NCBI RefSeq assembly: GCF_964656455.1
Contig: NC_135726.1
Coordinates: forward strand, 3,730,001 to 3,794,000
Source of the DNA: Halichoerus grypus
Taxonomy: Eukaryota; Chordata; Mammalia; Carnivora; Phocidae
Direction of reading: 5' to 3'
DNA length: 64,000 nucleotides
Positions within the stretch are counted from its first letter, which is position 1, and every line of letters starts with the position of its first letter. Positions 39,752-49,199 of the stretch are shown piece by piece. Below the pieces are notes generated by a model. That model was not told the DNA's origin and made no database searches. It saw only the letters and a program-made list of their open reading frames with translations. The position numbers and the translations under genes were made by a program.

Positions 39752-39963
39752 AAAAACCTTTTAAAGAGGGCGCCTGGGTGGCTCAGTTGGTTAAGCGACT
39801 GCCTTCGGCTCAGGTCATGATCCTGGAGTCCCAGGATCGAGTCCCGCATCGGGCTCCCTGCTCGGCAGGGAGTCTGCTTCTCCCTCTGACCTTCCTCCCT
39901 CTCATTCTCTCTCAAATAAATAAATAAAATCTTTAAAAAAAAAAAAAAAAACCTTTTAAAGAG
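39752..39963 (+). mobile_element. CAN-SINE (SINEC, young type) with target-site duplication
   Basis: The element starts GGCGCCTGGGTGGCTCAGTT at 39769 and ends in AAATAAATAAATAAAATCTT with an A tail. Identical 17-bp duplications AAAAACCTTTTAAAGAG lie at 39752-39768 and 39947-39963. Its left duplication overlaps the right duplication of the older reverse SINE, so it integrated immediately beside that element. Confidence 0.97.
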
Positions 39964-40074
39964 TTTTTTAAAAGCCAGTATCGTTCACCATCCACAGATG
40001 GTAACTTAGTATATCTAGGGATTTGATGCTAAAGTTCTACCTTCTTCATCCTCAATTCTGAAATCCAAAAGGGT

Positions 40075-40160
40075 CTGAAAACTAAAAAGCAGGGTCATGG
40101 GTTTGTGGTAAATTTTATGTTACATCCATTTTACCACAATTAAAAAAAAATACTGCGGTT
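40075..40160 (+). mobile_element. L1 3' terminus fragment
   Basis: GGTAAATTTTATGTTACATC then CATTTTACCACAATTAAAAA is the end of an L1 tail. The 110 bases to its left are AT-rich and may belong to it. Confidence 0.8.
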
Positions 40161-40335
40161 GAACGAGGCACCAGCCCTGAGCCATCTCCTTGCAGTAAGG
40201 CTAAAGGCAGAGTCAAACAAATACAATTTCCTCTCCACGTGATTCACGGTCAGTTAGGGCCGCATCTGCAGGTCCCTTAACGGAAGTCACCCCGTGTGAG
40301 TGCCAGCCCTCAGCTGGGCAACACCGACCCAGGGG
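40161..40335. other. Unassigned DNA
   Basis: Contains GGCAGAGTCAAACAAATACA and CCACGTGATTCACGG. It is unique-looking and may be conserved, but short. Confidence 0.3.
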
Positions 40336-40344
40336 ACAGGGCTC

Positions 40345-40610
40345 GGGGCCCAGAGACCAGGGCCCTGAGTTCAGGTCTGGCCTTCACCACGGACAGCTGT
40401 GTGACAGGGGGCCAGTCCGATGACCCCTCTGAGCAGTTTCCTTGTTTCCCTGCTCCTGACACAGAGAGGACGGGCAGCCGCTGGGACAATGAGACCGAAG
40501 CCCTCGGGAAAACGCTCCACATTTATTAATTATCCCCATTATAACAAGATGACAGTAAATCACTGTGTCACTGGCCTGGCTAGCTGACGCTGGGGTAAGG
40601 GAAGACACCC
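40345..40610 (+). mobile_element. MIR element
   Basis: CCCTGAGTTCAGGTCTGGCC, ACGGACAGCTGTGTGACAGG, AGCAGTTTCCTTGTTTCCCT are MIR blocks; the CATTTATTAATTATCCCCAT region to the right may be its diverged 3' part. Confidence 0.7.
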
Positions 40611-41085
40611 AAGGGTTCTTTCAAGAGGTCCCTGCCCCGAGGGACCCCGGAGCCTCACAGGGAAGGATAAAATTGGCCCGCAAGGACAAGCACCTGCTAG
40701 TGACAAAAATGAAACCCAAGTATATCTGAAGGTGGAAGGAAAGGGGAGGAAGAGAGTGACAAGGTGTCAGGGAGCAGGCAGGGAAGAAGGTGGGACTGTC
40801 CTCAACCGGCAGAGGGAAGGGTGACAGTCCTGGCTATTTTTACTTAGGAGAAAACAGAGCAGGGCAGAGTCAGATAGAGCAGGTGGTCACAGCTCCCAGC
40901 CTAGGAGCCTGTCTCCAAGCCCGGCTTGTCCCATCCCCCGGCGGCCGTCCATGCTCAGACTTACGCAGTAGCCTCCTCCCTGCTCTCCTGGCTACCACCC
41001 TCCGGATGCCACCTGGGCCTGCTTCACCTCTGGTCACATCGTGCTCCGGCTCAAACCCCTCCCCGCTGCCCACTGCCCGCGGCTA
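40611..41085. other. Unassigned DNA
   Basis: No assignable repeat or exon. 40905-41090 is C-rich and faintly L2-like (GCTACCACCCTCCGGATGCC). Confidence 0.3.
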
Positions 41086-41087
41086 GG

Positions 41088-41325
41088 TAGGCAAAGTATG
41101 CCCTCTGGACAGAATGCCCTGTTAAATCCTTTTTGGATCCCGAACTCCCAAACTTAGATCTCAGAGAGAAAAAGCTAAGAGGCCCGAACTCCGAGTTCCC
41201 ACCTGAAACGCTTTCTGACAGACAAGAAAAAAAAAAAGAAAACCAAAGCTGTGTATTTACACAGAAATGAAGGAAGGGAGTCTTGGTGAACAAACTTGCC
41301 TCTTTTTGCGGTTAAGCCAGGAGGC
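41088..41325. promoter_or_regulatory. Putative conserved noncoding element
   Basis: GGCAAAGTATGCCCTCTGGA, CCTGTTAAATCCTTTTTGGA, CCAAACTTAGATCTCAGAGA, AAAGCTGTGTATTTACACAG and GCGGTTAAGCCAGG form a unique, AT-richer stretch with an internal A11 run. It has no recognisable repeat order. Confidence 0.3.
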
Positions 41326-42595
41326 CTTTGAGAGAACACACAGCAGGACCCTCTGTTACGTACTCTCAGTGCCCCACCAGGGGACAGAAGGAACCCCACA
41401 CCCAGCTCATACTTTGCCCACCCAGAGGAGGCCCGGCCAGGAAGGCAGTGCAGAGACCCAAGCCCAGAGAGCAGGGAGCTGGGGCATGGGGGTGCCGGGA
41501 GGTGGGGGGCGGTTCTCTGCAATGCTCCTCAGTGGCGTCCAGGGTTTTCTGGGGGGGAAGCCCACAGCACCTCTAAAGCTGCCAGGTCCTCCCACAGGCG
41601 GAGCAGTCGGCGCTCCTCCCCAGGCCAGGACTCTGGCCAGCAGGACTCGGGGCCACCTCCTTCCCAACTCCCCCATCGGCCGCCACTTCTTCCCCAGGCC
41701 CCCAGCAGATGCGCCTGCCCTTTTCTATCAAGGGACACACAGGCTCCTTTCCTGGATATTCTGTGGGCCTGAGGGTTACGGCAGAGAGGAGGGACGAAGG
41801 GGGGCGGGAGACTACAGGCCCAGACCAGCAGGGCTGTCCTCCCGGGGGGTAGGACCTCTCTACAGGCAGACGCACGCCCCAGGAACGGGAACAGGAGCGA
41901 GGACCCCGATGGCCCTGCCTGAGCATCCCAGCATGTGACGGGTCCCCAATCACAAAGGTACTCTCGGCAGGAGGTAAAAACTGATGCCTTCTTAGAGAAA
42001 GCAAATTTCGTAGGTCATCGACTGCATCTAGAAAGTGCCCTACGCACTCACCACACATCAAAGGCACAGGAGAGACACACTTTAAGACAATCACGCTTGC
42101 CTTCTGCTCCGCGCAGAGCCTAGGGCCAGCCCCGGGCACGCCCCCCTTGTCCCCCGGGCCTCAGCCTCTCAGCCTGAACAGGATGGGGGCCCTTAGAATT
42201 TTCCAGCTCTCCAACCAGGAGACAGAGGCACTCGATTAAGGGGCTCGCTCCAAGTTGACACGGAACGGGGACACCACGACCAGGTTCTTGACCTGCGTGA
42301 CACGTGGCCTTGATCCAGAGAGAAAACTGCCAAAGGACCCGGCGTACAGGGGTATTTACTTTAGCCCTGCCTAGGGCCTGGCGCGGTCATGACCACTGGC
42401 AGCCAGAGAGCAATATAGCTCCTGCTTTCATCTTCTAGAACCGCAGTTTGACATGCTGTCTTCTCTTGGGTTTCTGGCCCTAAATGAGGATATGGATGCG
42501 GGATTTGAAAGCGACAAAGCCTGGCCTGCCCCTCCCCAAGTGAACAGGGGGGCCTCACTGTTCTCACAGTCTTTCCCCCGAACACTGACCCCCAG
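41326..42595. other. Unassigned GC-rich DNA
   Basis: About 1.3 kb without an assignable repeat or exon. A 223-codon plus-strand frame overlaps 188- and 89-codon minus-strand frames and shows no domain. Confidence 0.35.
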
Positions 42596-42597
42596 CC

Positions 42598-42755
42598 CAG
42601 CCCTCATTCCCCTGTCCTGGAATTGTCTGTCCATCTGTCCAGCTTTCCTGCCAGGCTCCACACTCCTTGGGACCAGGTCTGGTCCTCCCCTGTGCTTGGC
42701 ACACAGTAGGGGCCCGAGAGAGGGCTGGTCAGTGGATGAATCACGTCCAATCCCT
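42598..42755 (+). mobile_element. L2 3' end fragment
   Basis: TGCCAGGCTCCACACTCCTT, GGGACCAGGTCTGGTCCTCC, CCTGTGCTTGGCACACAGTA, GGGGCCCGAGAGAGGGCTGG and GGATGAATCACG follow the L2 end. Confidence 0.7.
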
Positions 42756-42935
42756 CATCTGACCCCACAGGAAGTAAGCTGCTGGCCCAGGGGCACCAGA
42801 TGGCCGCTGGGTCCCATACTGGGGTCTTGGGACCCCCGACACCATGTGGCCCACTCCAAGGCTGGTGGCCGGTCCTCAAGCACTGTGGGCGCACAGTCAC
42901 CCTCACCATTCTCGGAAGAAACCGCAGCACAGGGT
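42756..42935. other. Unassigned DNA
   Basis: No repeat or exon recognised. Confidence 0.3.
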
Positions 42936-42937
42936 GA

Positions 42938-43140
42938 CCTTCAAATTCAGTTAAAAATGGATTTTGCTGATCTTAATAAAAGATCCATTTAGCTTCTGAA
43001 TGAGGGAATGCAAATTCCAGCAGGTCCCACCCCGTCTAAACACGCGGCCTCCGGGACTCCCTCCCAATGCCACTGGGGAGCATTTGTGCAGGGCGGTGAC
43101 CCGCTGCTGGGTGAATTTATGTAGCTGCTCAAGGTCCGGG
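42938..43140. promoter_or_regulatory. Putative conserved noncoding element
   Basis: TTCAGTTAAAAATGGATTTT, GCTGATCTTAATAAAAGATC, CATTTAGCTTCTGAATGAGG, GGGAATGCAAATTCCAGCAG (octamer-like ATGCAAAT) and GGTGAATTTATGTAGCTGCT. Unique-looking with no repeat signature. Confidence 0.35.
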
Positions 43141-44080
43141 CAGGCTTGGCTGCCAGCAACTGGGGGGGGGCTGGAGGGGGTCATTCTGGGGGCCATTTTC
43201 TCCTTTTCTCCCTAAAATGTAAGAAGGAACACACACACTCACTGCAGTCATACAATGCAGGGATATGTGAATAACAAGTCCATCGTTTTCCTCGCTCTCT
43301 GCTACCTGGCCCTGTCGCCGCCCGTGTTTACGATCGGATGCTGCTCCCTCCCCATGCTTCTCAATCGTGGAAAAGTCCCAGAGAGGGACATTCTCTCCCG
43401 GTCACTGAAACCGAGATTCGCCCATACCCAGGACTCAGCCATGCATGCGCATCTGCTCAACACTGATCCCCAAACCCTTCCCCCGAGCCCCCAAGTCCAA
43501 AAGTTCTGGAGACCCAAAGTCTTCTTCACCCCTTTGGCAGCGAAGCCCGCCTGGCCCGGAGGCCAGCTGTACCCGCTGCTCTTTCCCCACCGGCTGTGAA
43601 CGTTCACGTGTTTCACGCAGACACACCATGGTGGCTGACGACAGGGGGCTGCCCGGGCCCCGCCGAGTGTTCTATAAAATACAGCCTCCACACAAAAGCA
43701 ACTGTCTATGGGGCTGAAAAATCCAGAAGCGTTTCTGGCCCCAAAACACCCAATGAGTGCCTACAGACCAGAAGTGACTGGGAAGTCGCTGCTGACTCTT
43801 AGAACAGGGCAGAGCATCTCATTGTCTGTGTCCTTCCCGTGATGGTCGGGAAGGGGCCTGGGCATCCTGAATGTTCTCTGTCAGGGAGACATGCATGGGG
43901 TCGCGCTGCAGCGGACATCCTGATTCTCCGCACCACCCCCCCGCCCCCAAACACACAAACTCACACACGCATGCACACACGAGTCGTGTTTTCTAGAGCG
44001 TAGATTAGCAGTACATACCCCAAATGCTGGCGAAAATGTAACACAGATGAAGACAGCTACGCGCCATGTGGTAATGTTCC
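43141..44080. other. Unassigned DNA
   Basis: About 0.9 kb. A CA-rich patch lies at 43950-43985. GTTCTATAAAATACAGCC near 43670 is TATA-like, but nothing downstream supports a promoter. No repeat or exon assigned. Confidence 0.3.
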
Positions 44081-44084
44081 AAGA

Positions 44085-44205
44085 CTCTGAAATCACAGAG
44101 CTGTATCCAAGTCCCTGCTCTGCAGACCATCCGCTGTGTGACTCAAGGCAAGTGTCATAACCTCTCTGGGCCTCAGGAAACCACAGAGCTGTGAGGTCGC
44201 ATCCA
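44085..44205 (+). mobile_element. MIR fragment
   Basis: CAAGTCCCTGCTCTGCAGAC, CATCCGCTGTGTGACTCAAG, GCAAGTGTCATAACCTCTCT and GGGCCTCAGGAAACC are a clear MIR core. Confidence 0.88.
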
Positions 44206-45100
44206 GGTCTCCCTTCTCGGGCACCACCCCTGCCCAGGCCAGGGCCACGGCAGCTGGCTCCCAGCAGTCTCTGCCTGTCCCCCTCTTCCTTCCAGCTTGC
44301 CTGCCCAACGCCACATAGAAAAATTCTTCTCTTAAAACCGCTTTTGTTAGGTCGCCTTCAACCCTTGGTTCAAACACACAATGGCTTTTTATTGCCCCAG
44401 TGAATGGAGCCCAACCTCCTTTGTTGGTTTAAGAAAGAAAAATCTTATATTAAAAATAATAAATCACCTGAAATTTTGTCGGCCTAAGACAGCTGACTTC
44501 CCCTCCTTGTCCACACAGGCAGAGGCACACGGCTGTGATCACGGTGGGTAGACAGATCTGCATCCCACTTCCCACACGTCATGTCACTTCTTAGTGTTTC
44601 CTGTGCTGGGCAAGAGCCTCCACATTCATCTGAGGGCTGCTGGCCCCACAACCAGCCTCACCAGAGCTATGGATGTCCTGAACACTCAGAATCTCATGTG
44701 GCAGCGTGTCTTATCAAGCAGTTCCTGAAATACACTGTGCAGAATGGCAATCCGTCCTCCCTCTAGAGGGTCAGAGTGAACATCAGAGCATTAAAGGCAC
44801 TGCTAAGTCCTGCAGCACACAACCCAGTATAGATTTCTTTAACCTACTGTTCCCAAACATAGATGAGCAAGGAAAAAAGAGTCGCCTCAACACCTGAGTC
44901 ATTAGTGTTCCTTGGCACACACTTGGGGACATGCTAAGTGTCCGAGGTCACCTCCTGCCCAGAAACTTTCCCAAATGCCCCCCTGCTATCTTCCTGGTAA
45001 CTAACTGATCTGAATCCTGAGCCTGGTACTTGTGATCAACAGTGTCTTCTGTCCTTTCACCTCTTGGAAAATGAAGTTCATTGCGGTCACTGCCACATGC
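44206..45100. other. Unassigned DNA, AT-richer than most
   Basis: About 0.9 kb. AAATCTTATATTAAAAATAA near 44440 is AT-rich. No assignable repeat order or exon. Confidence 0.3.
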
Positions 45101-45104
45101 AGAC

Positions 45105-45258
45105 TTGGGAGGGAAGAGACTCAGATCAGCCCCTGACCAGCTAGCTGGGGGACGTTAGGCAAACTGTCAGCTTCTCTGAGCCTCAGTGTTCTTGTCTGTG
45201 AAACAGAGAGACCAGCAGCTCAGCACCAACATGTTACGAGTCTAGCCTGTCTGGGTTT
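45105..45258 (+). mobile_element. MIR fragment
   Basis: GACCAGCTAGCTGGGGGACG, TTAGGCAAACTGTCAGCTTC, TCTGAGCCTCAGTGTTCTTG and TCTGTGAAACAGAGAGACC are MIR blocks. Confidence 0.8.
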
Positions 45259-45347
45259 TCAGCTCAGAACTGCAGCAGAGACCAGTGGGGTTACCGAGTC
45301 CAAGAACCCAGCAAAGAGTAAATGTGACCTTGTTCTCCCAGAGTAAT

Positions 45348-45472
45348 TCAGGGATGTGGAGTCAGAATGCCTGGACATGGAGCCCAGCTCTGCTGCACCC
45401 CGGCGGACTGGTCCTGGGCAAGGGCTTGACCCTGAACCTCACTTCCTCCCTGTAAAATCAAACAGGCCACAC
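45348..45472 (+). mobile_element. MIR fragment
   Basis: GTGGAGTCAGAATGCCTGGA, CCCAGCTCTGCTGCACCCCG, TCCTGGGCAAGGGCTTGACC and CTCACTTCCTCCCTGTAAAA are a left-end MIR. Confidence 0.82.
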
Positions 45473-45532
45473 AGACATGCACACGCACAAAGACAGCACA
45501 CACACAGACACACACACGCATGTACGTGTCAC
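45473..45532 (+). repeat. CA-rich microsatellite (imperfect)
   Basis: ACATGCACACGCACAAAGAC then CAGCACACACACAGACACAC and ACACGCATGTACGTG. Impure CA words directly after the MIR. Confidence 0.85.
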
Positions 45533-45539
45533 ACCAGGG

Positions 45540-45740
45540 AAATCTGAACGAGATCGGTAGATTGTGTCAAGGTCAATATCCTGCTGGTGACACTGGGCTA
45601 TAGTTATGCAAGATGTTACCACTGGGGGAAATGAGGTGAAGGGTACATGAGATCTCTCTCTGTTCTTTCTCACAACTATACGTAAATCCACGACGATCTC
45701 AAAATGAGTTTTTTAAAATAAAGCAGGCTCACGCCTATAG
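45540..45740 (+). mobile_element. L1 3' end fragment (old)
   Basis: GATTGTGTCAAGGTCAATAT, CCTGCTGGTGACACTGGGCT, TATAGTTATGCAAGATGTTA, CCACTGGGGGAAATGAGGTG, AAGGGTACATGAGATCTCTC, CAACTATACGTAAATCCACG and ATCTCAAAATGAGTTTTTTA follow an old L1 tail. Confidence 0.88.
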
Positions 45741-45844
45741 CCTGGGGACATCACAGATATTCAACAAGAGGGTGTATTTATCATTCCCTCTGGGCTGCCT
45801 CCCCACACAGTGGGTGTGCACCAAAAAACCTTGAAGAACGGAGT

Positions 45845-45905
45845 CGGTGGAAGACAATATGGAGCACACAGTAGGTGTTCAATATTTTTCCTTATTCTTT
45901 TGATA
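45845..45905 (+). mobile_element. L2 or MIR terminus fragment
   Basis: ATATGGAGCACACAGTAGGT then GTTCAATATTTTTCC is the shared end of L2 or MIR. Confidence 0.5.
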
Positions 45906-46475
45906 AAGCCTTAAGAGCCCAGAGAAATGCCCTCCTTGGAGCCGGTTTGCTGGGGACACCATCAGCAGGGGAGGGGGGCTTGGTCAGGAGCTGCCAGGTG
46001 CTGGGGAGCAGAAAGCCGGGCAGCTGGAGCCAGGTGGGGAGCAGGCACGCCGGCAGAACCATTCTTGTTTGGGAAGGCATTTACCCAAATCCCACCCCTT
46101 TCCCAGAAGGGCGGAGGCGGCTTCCAGCAGAGGCCCAGGTGCGGGACGGGCTGCCCCCGGCCCTGCCCGCTGCCTCGGGTCCCGGTCCTTGCCCACAGAT
46201 AGCCGGTCCAGGGAAGCCGCTCAGAGGCTGCCAGAGACAATTTGCCCCTCCTGGTCTCACACCCCTCGGGCCACTTGCAGCACGGCTAGCAGAGAGGCCA
46301 GGAGGCCCCCCGGCTCCCCGCCGCCTCACGAGGGCAGTCCATGAGGCCACTCAGTTAGAACCAAAGGGTGGGGGCTGGGGCTGGGGACAGGCCCAGGGTG
46401 GAGGCCTCTGAGGGGCAGATGAGGTTCCAGAAGGCTTACTGCAGAGCAGTCCACATCTGGGAAAATCCAGAAACA
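45906..46475. other. Unassigned GC-rich DNA
   Basis: No repeat or exon. A 178-codon plus-strand frame crosses from the L2/MIR terminus and is shadowed by several minus-strand frames. Confidence 0.35.
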
Positions 46476-46477
46476 AC

Positions 46478-46560
46478 CTGGGTATCCAGCAACAGATGAC
46501 CAGGGGTCACCATGTAGCCAATGAAACTCCTCTCCTCCAAGGAGGCTACGTGCCATGAGG
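46478..46560 (+). mobile_element. Possible L1 tail fragment
   Basis: AATCCAGAAACAACCTGGGT then ATCCAGCAACAGATGACCAG resembles the L1 'aacctggaaacaacccaaatgtccatcaacaga' block. Only this block is clear. Confidence 0.45.
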
Positions 46561-46599
46561 GCTCTGGGTCAGACATCTGGTACTCTGCTCTAACACATT

Positions 46600-46775
46600 C
46601 TAGTCTGCCCCATCTTCCATATGGACACTGCTATTATCCCACTTTACCGATCGGGACATTACAGCACAGAGAGGTGATGTAACTAGCCCAAGAACACACA
46701 GCTAGTAAGGGGTACAGCCCAGATGGGAACCAAGCACCTTGCTCCAAAGGCCCTAGTCTTAGCCCCACTAGGAGA
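46600..46775 (-). mobile_element. MIR element
   Basis: TATTATCCCACTTTACCGAT, CATTACAGCACAGAGAGGTG, ATGTAACTAGCCCAAGAACA, CACAGCTAGTAAGGGGTACA and GAACCAAGCACCTTGCTCCA form most of a reverse MIR. Confidence 0.92.
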
Positions 46776-46784
46776 CATGCACGA

Positions 46785-46990
46785 TACCCCACGTGGAAAC
46801 GATGCGTGAAAACAGCACACAGTGTGGTCCCACCAACAGCAGTGCGTGTGCACGCCCGTGCATATGCACAGAGAAATGGCTGGAAGCCCTGGGTTACGGA
46901 ATTACGGGGGACTTTTATCACTTCCTTTCTGGCTCTATCGTCTGCATTTTCAGCACAGAACATGTTAGACTTCAGGCAAAGACTCAAGGC
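46785..46990 (+). mobile_element. L1 3' end fragment (old)
   Basis: GCGTGTGCACGCCCGTGCAT, AGAGAAATGGCTGGAAGCCC, GGAATTACGGGGGACTTTTA and TCACTTCCTTTCTGGCTCTA then TCTGCATTTTCAGCACAGAA correspond to an old L1 tail that ends in a 'ttatttccttctttata...gtattttc' block. Confidence 0.65.
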
Positions 46991-47275
46991 TGTCAGGTAA
47001 GCTGCCCCTGATCCCTTGGTGCCGCCTCCCGCCTCTTCCCGGGCATGTTCCCATCCACACCCACACCGACAGGCTCCAGAGACTTCAGGGGCTCGGTCCT
47101 TCCAGGCCAGGCTCGCACACCCACGGCGAGGGCCCGTCACGAGCTCAGGGAGCTCTTCTCCAGCTAAAATGCTTCTGCAGCATTGCCTTAACCACATTTC
47201 AGGGCTGCATCCACAGCTCCCATCTGCCTGATGGTTCACTCGGGGCTGGGCGGCGGGGGGCAGTAAGGCATGGCC
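46991..47275. other. Unassigned GC-rich DNA between L1 tails
   Basis: No repeat or exon recognised. Confidence 0.3.
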
Positions 47276-47284
47276 CTTCTCCCT

Positions 47285-47543
47285 GGGGTCTAACACCCAG
47301 ATATTAAAATGGCGCTTAGAACAACTTTGGGAAATGTTTATGCAAGAACACTGCGTAGGAGCAAGATGAACAGCTGTACAGAGAAGTTCATCTCGACTTG
47401 GTAGAGAGAAGGCGCGACCATGCACAGGAAGAAACCATGACAGTGGGGACAGTAACTGCCTCTGGACTGGGGAAAAACTTCTCCTTTGTTCTCTGTACGT
47501 CCCCCAAGCCCTCCAACAATAACGCAAACATAATGTAGAAATA
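47285..47543 (+). mobile_element. L1 3' end fragment (old)
   Basis: AACTTTGGGAAATGTTTATG, GACAGTAACTGCCTCTGGAC, TGGGGAAAAACTTCTCCTTT and AGCCCTCCAACAATAACGCA follow the same type of old L1 tail as the fragment just upstream, which suggests pieces of one element or a second insertion. Confidence 0.55.
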
Positions 47544-47544
47544 A

Positions 47545-47722
47545 CAGCACTTACTGCCTGAGACGACGCTAAGCGCTTTACATGCATTAATCCACCCAAC
47601 CGCCTCTTGGAGGCTGATCCGATCACAAATGTTTTACAGATGAAGACAATAAGGCACAGAGAAGGAAAGGGACTTGCTCAAGACCACACAGTAAGTGTTG
47701 GAGTGGGATCTGTCCCTTTAAA
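47545..47722 (-). mobile_element. MIR element
   Basis: AGCACTTACTGCCTGAGACG, CTAAGCGCTTTACATGCATT, AATCCACCCAACCGCCTCTT, GTTTTACAGATGAAGACAAT, AAGGCACAGAGAAGGAAAGG and ACTTGCTCAAGACCACACAG give the 3' and core parts of a reverse MIR. Confidence 0.95.
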
Positions 47723-47869
47723 ATTGAAAAAAAAAAGTATTAAAATTCTCTTTTGAGAATTTAATCTTGAAGGCTCAGGAATGGAAAAGAACCTTAATAT
47801 TTATTGAATGTGTCCTGATATATAAAACTGCCCACCTGCCCTGCTCCTCATTTAAAAGCAAGTCGCACA

Positions 47870-48352
47870 TAAGAATCCCCCCGTGTTGCTGGTGGGAGGT
47901 AGAACCTCTGTGGCCGCTCTGGAAACAACCCAGCAGTTCCCTGAATGGTTAAGCACAGTTAGGACCAGACTCGGCCATGCCACTCCTAGGTATACACCCA
48001 GGAGGGGAAAAAAAAACACATTTGCACAAAAACCTGGGCATGGATGTTCACAGAAGCATTTGTCACAACAGCCAAAGGGCGGAAACAGTCTAAATGCCCA
48101 CTGGCAGATGAACGGACCAAACACATAGCACATCCACACACCGGAGTATCACTCAGCCATAAACAGGGAGTGAGGCGCGGACATCTGCTGTCACCACGGA
48201 TGAATCTTGACAACACTTCACTAAGCTGAAGAAGCCCGACACAGAAGGCCACGTGTCATGCGGTTCCATCTACATCGAGTGTCCAGAATGGGCCCATCCA
48301 GAGAGACAGAGTCATGGATGCTGGGGACTTGGGTGTCTTTCAGGGGTGATGA
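47870..48352 (+). mobile_element. L1 3' end, left part (split by a SINE)
   Basis: CCCCGTGTTGCTGGTGGGAG, CTCTGGAAACAACCCAGCAG, CACTCCTAGGTATACACCCA, TGGATGTTCACAGAAGCATT, TGTCACAACAGCCAAAGGGC, AGTATCACTCAGCCATAAAC, GGCCACGTGTCATGCGGTTC and CAGGGGTGATGAAAAATGTT follow L1 order. The rest of the element continues at 48583. Confidence 0.95.
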
Positions 48353-48582
48353 AAAATGTTCTACCATTAGGGCGCCTGGGTGGCTCAGTCGTTAAGCATC
48401 TGCCTTCGGCTCAGGTCATGATCCCAGGGTCCTGGGATCGAGTCCCACATCGGGCTCCCTGCTCAGCGGGAAGCCTGCTTCTCCCTCTCCCACTCCCCCT
48501 GCTTGTGTTCCTGCTCTCGCTATCTCTCTGTCAAATAAATTAAAAAAAATCTTTAAAAAAAAAGAAAATGTTCTACCATTAG
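48353..48582 (+). mobile_element. CAN-SINE (SINEC, young type) inside an L1
   Basis: The SINE body is about 48371-48564 (GGCGCCTGGGTGGCTCAGTC, GCATCTGCCTTCGGCTCAGG, GGGCTCCCTGCTCAGCGGGA, CT domain, A tail). Identical 18-bp duplications AAAATGTTCTACCATTAG lie at 48353-48370 and 48565-48582. The perfect duplication marks a recent integration into the L1 tail. Confidence 0.98.
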
Positions 48583-48713
48583 ACAGTAGTGATGGTTGCC
48601 CAATTCTGCGAGTATAATAAGACCGCTGAATTGCACACTTCAAAAGGGTAAATTTGATAGCACGCAAATTGTATCTCAATGAAACTGCTGCTAAAAAAAG
48701 TTCTTTTTAAAAG
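48583..48713 (+). mobile_element. L1 3' end, right part
   Basis: ACAGTAGTGATGGTTGCCCA, GACCGCTGAATTGCACACTT, CAAAAGGGTAAATTTGATAG and TTGTATCTCAATGAAACTGC then an A-rich end complete the element begun at 47.87 kb. Confidence 0.95.
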
Positions 48714-48862
48714 GGGGCGCCTGGATGGCTCAGCCGGTTAAGCGCCCAACTCTTGATGTCAGCCCAGGTCATGATCTCAGGGTGGTGAGATTGAGCCCCG
48801 CATCGGGCTCTGCACTGGGCATGGAGTCTGCTTAAGATTCTCTCTCTCCCTCTCCACTACTC
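48714..48862 (+). mobile_element. CAN-SINE (SINEC), 3'-truncated
   Basis: GGGCGCCTGGATGGCTCAGC, GTTAAGCGCCCAACTCTTGA, CCCAGGTCATGATCTCAGGG and GCATGGAGTCTGCTTAAGAT; it ends in a short CT stretch without the AAATAAAATCTT tail. It sits at the A-rich end of the L1 tail. Confidence 0.92.
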
Positions 48863-49195
48863 CCATGGCTCTGTGGGGACACAAGGTGGCCCCGGAGATG
48901 GGAGGGGCGGTAGGTTTGCAGAAGGATGCTGGCCGCTATCTGGCCTCACCCTCATGAGCCCCCTTTGTACCTGGCTCTGGGGATCCCATGGCCCCTCAAA
49001 TTGCGAATGCAAACAGATCAAGATACCTGTCCCCAGAGGGACAGCCTTGGCTGACGAAGCAGAGATGTCCCAGGGCACCAACATCCTGCCTCAGCCTCTG
49101 ACATGCCCCGTATTCACGGGTCAATCCCTTCCCCTCCCCAAGCCTCGGAGTCTTTGACAAAGTGAGGGCTGTTGCGCTCAAGAATCACTATGCTT
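48863..49195. other. Unassigned DNA
   Basis: No repeat or exon recognised. Confidence 0.3.
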
Positions 49196-49199
49196 CCTC

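Noticed and set aside
43665..43690. TATA-box promoter (CTATAAAATAC)
   Set aside because: Isolated motif without initiator, CpG or downstream exon support.
46634..47626. 330-codon minus-strand open frame
   Set aside because: It spans two MIR elements and two L1 tails; no coding signature.
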